Shown in pieces: positions 1 to 6,095 of a stretch of 7,548 nucleotides of DNA (the first letter of the stretch is position 1; each line of letters opens with the position of its first letter). The stretch is from SXXK01 sp046074645. Lineage in GTDB: Bacteria > Planctomycetota > Planctomycetia > Planctomycetales > Planctomycetaceae. Location of the stretch: positions 1 to 7,548 of the forward strand of contig JBJTOP010000372.1 of the NCBI GenBank assembly GCA_046074645.1, written 5' to 3'. The notes below the pieces were generated by a model. It made no database searches. It was not told the origin of the DNA and saw only the letters and a list, made by a program, of their open reading frames with translations. Made by a program: the position numbers and the translations under genes.

Positions 1-68
1 CGTGACATAGTTGCAGCTGCTTCCTTGGCAGGCACAGAGCCTGAACTGCCGGGAGGACCTGAAAAAAC

Positions 69-89
69 GTCTGTACACACTGTACAGAC
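69..89. promoter_or_regulatory. 21-bp perfect inverted repeat, candidate operator
   Basis: The left arm GTCTGTACA (69-77) and its exact reverse complement (81-89) flank a 3-nt spacer CAC, giving 9 matched pairs without mismatch. Because TGTACA is itself a palindrome, the site also reads as two CTGTACA direct copies (71-77 and 80-86). This symmetry is typical of a dimeric repressor site and is too short-looped for a useful RNA hairpin. It lies upstream of a DNA-repair helicase and about 25 bp before a TATGAT element. It resembles the E. coli LexA box (CTGT-N8-ACAG) but has N9 between the half sites, so identity with a LexA site is only a guess. Confidence 0.5.
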
Positions 90-113
90 AGCGGGAATTC
101 TGTTTGAGGCGAC

Positions 114-119
114 TATGAT
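114..119 (+). promoter_or_regulatory. Possible -10 element (TATGAT) for the helicase gene
   Basis: TATGAT at 114-119 matches five of six positions of the sigma70 -10 consensus. No good -35 hexamer sits 16-18 bp upstream; that space is next to the 69-89 palindrome, so an activator- or repressor-controlled promoter is possible. If it is real, transcription would begin near 126 and the helicase start codon must lie downstream, at GTG 217 or ATG 310. Confidence 0.25.
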
Positions 120-309
120 CCGGCAGGAGAGCGCGAAGGCAGGATCAGCGACGCCGCTGGTTCTGATTTTAGAGGCTCTCCCGTTTGGCCACAACACAAC
201 GCACCCGGCATTCCCCGTGGAAATTCTGAAGAGCCCATCATCGACCGCCCCTGCCGCACCCACTGGTGGTGACCGGCCAGCGCCGACAATCGCCGCCGTC
301 CGCCGTGCG

Positions 310-2757
310 ATGGCTCGCGTCTCCGCATGGTTCAAAGCTCGCGAATGGGGCGTTTTTCCGTTTCAAAAACAGGCGTGGCAGGCGTGGCTGGACGGGCAGA
401 GCGGACTCATTCATGCCACCACGGGAACGGGCAAAACGCTGGCCGCCTGGATCGGCCCCGTCATCCAGGCACTGGCGGAGTCTGAACGGGATGCCGGGGC
501 GACTGGCCCCGGTCCCCTGCGAATGCTCTGGATCACGCCACTCCGTGCTCTTGCCCTGGACACGCTGCACTCACTTCAGGAACCACTCGCAGAACTTGGC
601 GTGGAGTGGACTGTGGAATGCCGTACGGGAGACACATCGGCCGCCGATCGCCGCCGACAGCAACTGCGACTGCCAACTGTGCTCATCACCACCCCCGAAA
701 GCCTCTCTCTGCTGCTCACACGCAGTGATGCCGAATACCAGTTTCGGGAATTGAGGGGCGTAGTCTGTGACGAGTGGCACGAGCTGCTTGCAAGCAAGCG
801 CGGCGTACAGACCGAACTCGCGCTCGCACGACTGCGGCGATGGCGCCTCGGACTCCGCTCCTGGGGGCTCTCTGCCACACTCGGTAACCTCGAAGAAGCA
901 CTCGCTGTCCTGCTCGGAAAGACGTCCTCCCCCGGACTCATCATCGAAGGCCGCTCGAAAAAAAGAATCCTCGTCGACTCACTGATCCCGACTCGCATGG
1001 AACGATTCCCCTGGGCCGGGCATCTGGGCCTGAATCAGCTGTCGGAGGTCATCACCAGCGTGGAATCGGCTCGCTCCACCCTGATCTTCACCAACACTCG
1101 CTCACAGACGGAAGCCTGGTACCACGCGTTGCTGCAGGCTCGGCCGGACTGGGCCGGGCTCATTGCCCTGCACCACGGATCGCTGGAACCGGAAACTCGG
1201 AAATGGGTGGAAGACGGTCTTCGCGAGGGTCGTTTGAAATGCGTCGTCTGCACCAGCAGTCTCGATCTGGGAGTGGACTTCAGTCCCGTGGACCGCGTGC
1301 TGCAGGTGGGCTCGCCACGCGGGGTCGCTCGACTGCTCCAGCGAGCCGGTCGCAGCGGACACAGTCCAGGCAGCATCAGTCGGGCCACCTGTGTGCCCAC
1401 ACATGCGCTGGAACTGGTGGAAGCGGTCGCAGCACGCGATGCGATTGCCGCCAGACATCTGGAAGGCCGACCGCCGTTCCGCTCCCCGCTGGATGTACTC
1501 TGCCAGCACCTCGTTACAATCGCCGTCGGTGGTGGATTTGAACCCACGCAACTCCTCGAAGAAATTCGCACCACCGCAGCCTATGCAGATCTGACGGAAG
1601 CCCAGTTCGAATGGGCGCTCGAATTCGTCACGCGCGGTGGAAAGTCGCTGGCCGCCTACCCCGATTATCATCGACTGCGTCAGGAATCCGGCCGGTATCT
1701 GCCAGGGAGCGACCGCATCGCCCGCCAGCATCGCATGTCAGTGGGCACCATCACAGGCGATGCATCGCTCGTCGTACAAATGCTCAACGGAGCAAAGCTC
1801 GGAACCATCGAAGAGAATTTCCTGGCTAAAATTCAGCCGGGCGAGACATTCCTGTTTGCCGGTCGGGCAGTGGAACTTGTGCAGATCCGCGAAATGAAGG
1901 CATGGGTCCGCAAAGCTCCACATGCGCGGGATGCAAAAATTCCCCGCTGGAACGGTGGGCGCATGCCGCTCTCAACCGAACTGGCCGCCGCTGTCCGTGT
2001 GCGTCTCGAACAGGCCTGCGATGGAGTCTTCGAGGGCCCTGAAATGCGAGCCGTCCGGCCGCTGCTGGAACTGCAGGCAGCGTGGTCCGCCATCCCGCGA
2101 CGTGGCCAGCTGCTGCTCGAACGCATCCGCTCCCGCGAAGGACATCACCTGCTGCTCTACCCCTTCGCCGGTCGCCTCGTGCATGAAGGACTCGCCGCGC
2201 TGCTCGCCTGGCGACTTTCAAAGAAAACGCCCGTCACCTTCACCATGTCCGTCAATGACTACGGGTTTGAACTGCTGTCGAATCGGGAGATCACGGAGCC
2301 GGAAGCACTGGATCCCGCCCTGTATCAGCTCGAATCCCTCACCGAAGAACTCCAGCAGTGTCTGAACGCGGCCGAGCTGGGGCGGAGGCAGTTTCGCGAA
2401 ATCGCCCGAATTGCCGGACTCGTCTTTCACGGGTATCCCGGCCAGCAGAGGTCGGCGCGACAACTTCAGGCAAGCAGCGGGTTGCTGTTCGATGTGTTTG
2501 CCAACTACGAACCCGATAACCTCCTCCTGCTCCAGGCTCGCGAAGAAGTTCTCGAACGACAGCTGGAACATTCACGCCTGGCCGCCACACTCCGCGAGAT
2601 GCGTTCCAGCCAGTGGCTGGTCACCCGCCCGCAAAGACTCACCCCACTCGCTTTCCCGCTGATCGTCGCGCGCCTGCGGGAACGTCTCAGCAGCGAACAG
2701 CTGGCGGATCGCGTGGCGAGAATGACGGTGCAGCTGGAAAAAGCCGCCGGAGACTGA
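310..2757 (+). CDS. Lhr-like DEXH-box helicase, ligase-associated DNA damage response type
   Basis: Predicted ATP-dependent superfamily 2 helicase of the Lhr-like group that usually accompanies an ATP-dependent DNA ligase, a nuclease and a metallophosphoesterase in bacterial DNA repair. Counting from ATG 310 (815 aa), motif I TTGTGKT has its Lys at residue 42, motif Ib TTPESLSLLL follows, motif II is DEWH at 154-157, motif III SATLGN at 188-193, motif IV-like LIFTNTRS, and motif VI QRAGRSGH at 344-351. The C-terminal half matches the layout of the Lhr core (winged helix and beta-rich region). The reading frame is open to the window's first base, so TTG 25, ATG 115 (GAGG 5 nt upstream) and GTG 217 are alternative starts. 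I chose 310 because family members begin just before the motif corresponding to RVSAWFKAREWG, the resulting length fits the roughly 800-850 aa usual for the family, and residues before it are a low-complexity Pro/Ala/Thr stretch over regulatory-looking DNA. No ligase or nuclease partner follows; the next gene is on the opposite strand. Family call is firm, start is not. Confidence 0.9.
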   Translation: MARVSAWFKAREWGVFPFQKQAWQAWLDGQSGLIHATTGTGKTLAAWIGPVIQALAESERDAGATGPGPLRMLWITPLRALALDTLHSLQEPLAELGVEWTVECRTGDTSAADRRRQQLRLPTVLITTPESLSLLLTRSDAEYQFRELRGVVCDEWHELLASKRGVQTELALARLRRWRLGLRSWGLSATLGNLEEALAVLLGKTSSPGLIIEGRSKKRILVDSLIPTRMERFPWAGHLGLNQLSEVITSVESARSTLIFTNTRSQTEAWYHALLQARPDWAGLIALHHGSLEPETRKWVEDGLREGRLKCVVCTSSLDLGVDFSPVDRVLQVGSPRGVARLLQRAGRSGHSPGSISRATCVPTHALELVEAVAARDAIAARHLEGRPPFRSPLDVLCQHLVTIAVGGGFEPTQLLEEIRTTAAYADLTEAQFEWALEFVTRGGKSLAAYPDYHRLRQESGRYLPGSDRIARQHRMSVGTITGDASLVVQMLNGAKLGTIEENFLAKIQPGETFLFAGRAVELVQIREMKAWVRKAPHARDAKIPRWNGGRMPLSTELAAAVRVRLEQACDGVFEGPEMRAVRPLLELQAAWSAIPRRGQLLLERIRSREGHHLLLYPFAGRLVHEGLAALLAWRLSKKTPVTFTMSVNDYGFELLSNREITEPEALDPALYQLESLTEELQQCLNAAELGRRQFREIARIAGLVFHGYPGQQRSARQLQASSGLLFDVFANYEPDNLLLLQAREEVLERQLEHSRLAATLREMRSSQWLVTRPQRLTPLAFPLIVARLRERLSSEQLADRVARMTVQLEKAAGD

Positions 2758-2855
2758 AGACAGCCGCCAAGCTCTGTCGGAAACCCCTGCGATGGCTGTC
2801 AGTCGCTCGGTTCAACAACCACCAGGCGAAACAGATGGCTCGGCGTCATCTCAGG

Positions 2856-2872
2856 CCGACCGCATACGTCGG
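2856..2872. terminator. Weak hairpin between convergent genes
   Basis: CCGAC (2856-2860) and GTCGG (2868-2872) form a 5-bp stem with a 7-nt loop between the converging helicase and conserved hypothetical genes, followed on the plus strand by the pyrimidine-rich TTCTTC. The stem is short and there is no real U-tract, so it is at best a weak terminator. Nothing else in the 119-nt gap looks like a terminator. Confidence 0.2.
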
Positions 2873-2876
2873 TTCT

Positions 2877-3362
2877 TCAGCAGTGGGCTGAGTACTGCTC
2901 CGCAAACTCAAGCGAAATTCCGTCGATCATCTGCCGCAGCCCTTCGACAGTGGCCTCGCGGAGAAAGCGGAAACCAGTCCGATTCAGGGATTCGCGGTTC
3001 CGGATCGTTCCCTTGGTGGCAACTTCAAGGATACAGGCGTCGGAAAAGGGGCGGATCAGGATCTCCAGACGACTGTACTCGTTCCGCGCTGTGCCTCGTC
3101 CCAGACGGATATCATCGCGACTGATGCGAGCCCCCCAGCCCTTCTCGTTGATCACGGTCTGAAAGTCGAAGCCCGGAAAGTGATCGCAGAGCTTTCGCAG
3201 GCAGCTTTCGATGTGCTCGGACAATTCGTTTCGCAGCTGCGAGTGGCGATTGCGGAGCTGTTCTTCCGAGGCGGCGTCGGCCTGTGCAGCCGCTCCGCTG
3301 GCAGTCCGCACCTGCTGGCCCCGCTGAATTGCCTTCTGCAGTTGATCGTCGAAATCCGACAT
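2877..3362 (-). CDS. Conserved planctomycete protein of unknown function (161 aa)
   Basis: The function is unknown. The N-terminal 60 residues are charged and Gln/Ala-rich (starting MSDFDDQLQKAIQRGQ) and probably helical or coiled. A compact core of about 65-125 follows, with GWGARISRDD, a Tyr-Ser-Arg-Leu-Glu strand near 96-100 and ATKGTIRNRE near 115-124. A C-terminal helix ends in LEFAEQYSAHC. There is no signal peptide or membrane segment, so it should be cytoplasmic. From memory, planctomycete genomes carry close homologues starting with a similar MSDFD..LQKAI..G segment and sharing the GTIRN motif; I cannot verify this here. The start at 3362 is supported by AAGGA at 3373-3369, 6 nt upstream. 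The gene converges on the helicase, and no operon partner is visible. Confidence 0.8.
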   Translation of the reverse strand: MSDFDDQLQKAIQRGQQVRTASGAAAQADAASEEQLRNRHSQLRNELSEHIESCLRKLCDHFPGFDFQTVINEKGWGARISRDDIRLGRGTARNEYSRLEILIRPFSDACILEVATKGTIRNRESLNRTGFRFLREATVEGLRQMIDGISLEFAEQYSAHC

Positions 3363-3826
3363 ATCTGATCCTTCTCACCTGTTGGCCGTCCGCCGTCCCC
3401 GCACTCCTTCCCCAGTGTACGAGAATTGTGGTCCGCAGGAAATACTGCCGCGGCACAGGTGAAAAAAATCCCTGTCGTTTAAGCGTCAATATTCAACCCC
3501 CGCAACACTCCCGGCCACAACGTGAACGTGGCTGATCAGGGAACTTGACAGTCGATTGCGGCGGTTGTTTCGATTCTTCCACATGTGTCGATTTATCGCA
3601 GCATTTGTTCACTTCACGCCACCTGCCCAAAACCGACCACAGGCTGTAATCCACAGTTTTCACGGGGATGCGAAGAAAATGTCCGCAGCGGCGCGGTTTG
3701 TGCTCTCCTGCCCACCTGTGGCGAACTACGAATTCCCATCAACTGGATCGTGCGTCTCATAGGTTCCGACTGTACTTCATCGACACCCGCCTCGGCGGCC
3801 CAGCCCTCCGTTCGATTCACCCTTCC
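3363..3826. other. 464-nt intergenic region with no recognised gene
   Basis: This stretch separates two divergent genes, the conserved hypothetical (-) and the PEP-CTERM gene (+), so it should hold promoters for both. A perfect -35 hexamer TTGACA occurs at 3545-3550 on the plus strand, but the best downstream -10 (TTCGAT after an 18-bp spacer) matches only three of six positions. On the minus strand TTGACG (3489-3484) also lacks a convincing -10. Short open frames here have no recognisable family, signal peptide or ribosome site, and I treat them as chance. I see no hairpin-rich RNA, repeat or attachment site. Confidence 0.5.
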
Positions 3827-4546
3827 ATGATCAGAAATCGTCACACCTCAATCCGACTGGTTCTGCTGCTGCTGCCCTGCCTGTCCGCCGCTGCAACCTG
3901 CGTGTCTGCCGACGTGATTCATGTCACCAGCGGCATCAGCATCGCCCCAGGCAATACGGGCGACCTCAACTGGGACGTCGACAACAACGGAGTTGTTGAC
4001 TTTCAATTCCTCTACGATTCCAACTTCGCATTTGGCAGTCGTGATCTGAACTACTCCGAGACCGTAACAGTGGCTGCCGAAGGTGAGATCATTACGGTTG
4101 CAGGAAAAGTTTTCAGCCTGCCGGCTCGATTTGAAGTCGGCAACACATTACCCACCAACTTTGCCTGGACTCGTTCCGTGGGCGGCCTGACAACGGGTGC
4201 GGACCTGTTTGAAAACCTTGAAGGATTTGCGGAAGGCCAGCCAGGTTTCGTCGGCATCCGCTTTAAAAGCGGCAGCAGCACTCTCTACGGCTGGGGTAAA
4301 CTGTCCGTAACTGAAGGACCACTCGATCAAAATAATGACCCCACTGTCCCAGGTCTTGCGATCTCCGAATGGGCGTGGGAAACGTCGGGCAATCCCATTC
4401 TGATTCCCGTTCCCGAACCCTCGGCCACGATTCTGCTGACACTCGGCACACTCGGAACCACCGCACTCAGGCACCGCAGGCGACGCAGGCAGCGACTGCT
4501 CATTGACAGGCCATCGCCGTCCGGCAGTCTCCCCCGAAGACCTTGA
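3827..4546 (+). CDS. PEP-CTERM sorting domain-containing exported protein
   Basis: A 239-aa secreted protein destined for exosortase-type processing at the cell surface. Residues 1-28 form a signal peptide: basic MIRNRHTSIR, then the hydrophobic LVLLLLPCLS and a likely cut after CVSA. The C-terminus has the sorting signal PVPEPS (194-199), a short hydrophobic helix (about 200-214) and the Arg-rich cluster RHRRRRRQR (215-223). The body contains a Ca-binding-like loop D-V-D-N-N-G-V-V-D (50-58). It also has the segment FVGIRFK...LYGWGKLSV followed by ISEWAWE, a pattern I recognise from planctomycete PEP-CTERM proteins. I chose ATG 3827 because the signal peptide starts there; the frame stays open upstream to 3668, but those residues are basic and unlike an export signal. 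An odd point is the 16-residue Pro/Ser/Arg tail beyond the Arg cluster, since the signal normally ends there. The substrate or ligand is unknown. Confidence 0.85.
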   Translation: MIRNRHTSIRLVLLLLPCLSAAATCVSADVIHVTSGISIAPGNTGDLNWDVDNNGVVDFQFLYDSNFAFGSRDLNYSETVTVAAEGEIITVAGKVFSLPARFEVGNTLPTNFAWTRSVGGLTTGADLFENLEGFAEGQPGFVGIRFKSGSSTLYGWGKLSVTEGPLDQNNDPTVPGLAISEWAWETSGNPILIPVPEPSATILLTLGTLGTTALRHRRRRRQRLLIDRPSPSGSLPRRP

Positions 4547-4627
4547 ATTCCCACCGCCAGCATTTCCCGAAGCGGATAATGTCTGTTTTGGATTTCCCGG
4601 CAGCCTGACTCTAGACTCATCGGCAAC

Positions 4628-4646
4628 GCGGCGGGACTGTCGCCGC
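4628..4646 (+). other. Small stem-loop in the mdh leader
   Basis: GCGGCG (4628-4633) pairs perfectly with CGCCGC (4641-4646) around a 7-nt loop, and a G-U pair can extend the stem inwards. It ends about 34 nt before the mdh start. There is no following U-tract, so it is not a typical terminator for the PEP-CTERM gene. It may be a leader hairpin or may be chance in GC-rich DNA. Confidence 0.2.
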
Positions 4647-4680
4647 AGCAGAAACGTCTTCAGAAAGGTGAATCCTTCTT

Positions 4681-5670
4681 ATGGTGTCGCCCATTAAAGT
4701 TGCCGTGACCGGGGCTGCCGGTCAAATCGGTTATGCAACGCTCTTTCGGATCGCATCGGGTGAGGTTTTCGGCCCCGATCAGCCGGTCATTCTGCATCTG
4801 GTCGAAGTCCCCCCGGTACTCAAGGCGCTCGATGGCGTCCACATGGAACTGGATGACTGCGCGTTCCCAACCCTCGCGGGTGTCGTGAAGGCAGACAGCG
4901 ATCACCTTGAAGACGGATTCCGGGACTGCCACTGGGTCCTCTGCGTTGGCAGCATTCCTCGAAAAGCGGGCATGGAACGTGGCGACCTGATTCGCACCAA
5001 CGGACCGATTTTCACAAACACTGGGAAAGCAATCGCCGCGGCAGCCCATCCCGACGTTCGCGTCGTCGTCGTCGGCAATCCCTGCAATACCAACTGCCTC
5101 ATCACCATGAAAAATGCTCCGGGCGTCCCGACGGATCGCTTTTTCGCCATGACCATGCTCGACCAGAACCGCGCCAGTTCACAGCTGGCCCAAAAGGCAG
5201 GGGTTCCTGTCGCTGCCGTCTCCAGTGTTGGCATCTGGGGAAATCACTCAGCCACCCAATACCCGGACTTCTTCCACGCCCGCATCAACGGACGCCCCGC
5301 GACCGAAGTGATCACCGACCACCCGTGGCTCCATGGTGACTTCATCAGCACCGTTCAAAAACGTGGCGCAGCTGTGATCGCGGCTCGCGGAGCTTCCAGC
5401 GCCGCTTCCGCTGCAAATGCTCTTCTTGATACCGTCAAAGGCATCGTCCGCCCAACTGCTCCCGGAAACTGCTTCAGCGCAGCAGTCTGCAGCGATGGCA
5501 GCTATGGCATCGAACCCGGACTCATCGTCGGCTATCCGCTCGTCAGCGATGGCAGCAAAGTCAGCATCGTGCAGGGACAAACTCACAACGAGTTTGCTCA
5601 GCAGAAAATCAACACCACCATCGCAGAACTGCAGGAAGAACGCGACTGTGTGAAGGATCTGCTCGGTTAG
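4681..5670 (+). CDS. mdh: NAD-dependent malate dehydrogenase
   Basis: Catalyses reversible oxidation of malate to oxaloacetate with NAD in the TCA cycle; cytoplasmic. The 329-aa length is usual for the cytosolic-like (type 2) bacterial family. The Rossmann fold starts with the dinucleotide loop TGAAGQIG (10-17). Glu42 in LHLVEVPP sits at the end of the second strand, where an acidic residue favours NAD over NADP. The mobile loop RKAGMERGDL (94-103) supplies the substrate-binding Arg94 and Arg100. GNPCNTN (132-138) is the conserved nicotinamide-side motif, LDQNRA (160-165) carries the catalytic-relay Asp161 and Arg164, and GNHSATQYPD (187-196) carries the catalytic His189. LDQNRA replaces the more common LDHNRA; the Gln is not a catalytic position. 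ATG 4681 is preceded by a weak, distant AAAGG. GATAAT at 4575-4580 could be a -10 but lacks a -35. The gene lies 134 nt after the PEP-CTERM gene and is probably transcribed separately, ending at the 5714-5754 terminator. Confidence 0.97.
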   Translation: MVSPIKVAVTGAAGQIGYATLFRIASGEVFGPDQPVILHLVEVPPVLKALDGVHMELDDCAFPTLAGVVKADSDHLEDGFRDCHWVLCVGSIPRKAGMERGDLIRTNGPIFTNTGKAIAAAAHPDVRVVVVGNPCNTNCLITMKNAPGVPTDRFFAMTMLDQNRASSQLAQKAGVPVAAVSSVGIWGNHSATQYPDFFHARINGRPATEVITDHPWLHGDFISTVQKRGAAVIAARGASSAASAANALLDTVKGIVRPTAPGNCFSAAVCSDGSYGIEPGLIVGYPLVSDGSKVSIVQGQTHNEFAQQKINTTIAELQEERDCVKDLLG

Positions 5671-5713
5671 GAATCGCTTTCCGACAGGAATCACTTTCGG
5701 AAGATCGGCAAAC

Positions 5714-5754
5714 AAAAAGGGCGGAATCCAGCAATGGATTCCGCCCTTTCTCTT
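5714..5754. terminator. Bidirectional rho-independent terminator
   Basis: A perfect 15-bp stem (5716-5730 with 5735-5749) is closed by the tetraloop GCAA, a stable GNRA loop. The stem centre is GC-rich (GGGCGG / CCGCCC). On the plus strand it is followed by T-rich CTCTTTC. On the minus strand the A-run at 5714-5718 gives TTTTTGTTTG. It therefore can stop transcription of mdh from the left and of the DUF1559/lipoprotein operon from the right, 44 nt and 34 nt from the respective stop codons. Confidence 0.93.
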
Positions 5755-5783
5755 TCAACTTTTCTGGGTTGACCTGCGATCGC

Positions 5784-6095
5784 TTAAAGCTTGTCAGCCA
5801 TCGCCTTTGCCTTTGCCTTGATCTGGTTGGGATCAGCCAGGCCCTCAAGAGCAGTCAGTTCATTCAGCAGTTCGTCCGCTTTCGCCGAGTCGGTCGCCTT
5901 CAGGGCTTCCAGAGATTCACGGATGGAAGATGCCGCACTGCCAAGTTCGCCAGAGGCAGCCACGTCCATGAGCTGGGCCTTGGCGGCCGGCGGGGCGACA
6001 GGTGTCACCGTTTCCGCCGGAGTCTGGCCGGGGCCACAGCCGGCAATGAGAAACGTACCTGCGAGCAGAATGCTGGAAAATGCACGATTCAACAT
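5784..6095 (-). CDS. Small conserved lipoprotein (103 aa), coupled to the DUF1559 gene
   Basis: A predicted membrane-anchored lipoprotein of unknown role. Residues 1-19 form a lipoprotein signal (MLNRAFSS, then a hydrophobic run), with lipobox LIAGC and Cys20 as the lipidated residue. A Pro/Ala/Thr-rich linker (about 21-41) follows, then a charged Ala/Leu/Glu/Lys-rich domain of about 60 residues (ASGELGSAASSIRESLEALK... ending IKAKAKAMADKL), probably helical. The start codon overlaps the DUF1559 stop in TAATG on the minus strand, and GGAG at 6106-6103 sits 7 nt upstream, so coupled translation is likely. The frame is open far upstream, but that part is the DUF1559 gene read out of frame. From memory, small lipoproteins of this type recur directly after DUF1559 genes in planctomycetes. 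No catalytic motif is visible. Confidence 0.85.
   Translation of the reverse strand: MLNRAFSSILLAGTFLIAGCGPGQTPAETVTPVAPPAAKAQLMDVAASGELGSAASSIRESLEALKATDSAKADELLNELTALEGLADPNQIKAKAKAMADKL

Noticed and set aside
1..8. Possible divergent gene starting with ATG at 8 on the minus strand
   Set aside because: Only two complete codons are visible and the AAGGA-like sequence is about 13 nt away, too far to be convincing. It would however place the 69-89 palindrome between divergent genes.
1035..1731. Long minus-strand open frames inside the helicase gene
   Set aside because: They are antisense shadows of a GC-rich gene with clear helicase motifs; their translations are Arg/Ser-rich with no family resemblance.
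3539..3546. GGGAACTT resembling an ECF (sigmaE-like) -35 element
   Set aside because: No matching -10 element was found at the expected distance.
3647..3655. DnaA-box-like TAATCCACA in the 3363-3826 gap
   Set aside because: It has one mismatch to TTATCCACA and stands alone; there is no cluster of boxes, no AT-rich unwinding region and no dnaA or dnaN nearby, so an origin is not supported.
3556..3762. Small plus-strand frame of 68 codons
   Set aside because: It has no ribosome site, no recognisable family and lies in the promoter gap of two divergent genes; likely chance.
4588..4617. TTGGAT / TAGACT pair as an mdh promoter
   Set aside because: Only three and four of six matches with an 18-nt spacer; too weak to list as a feature.
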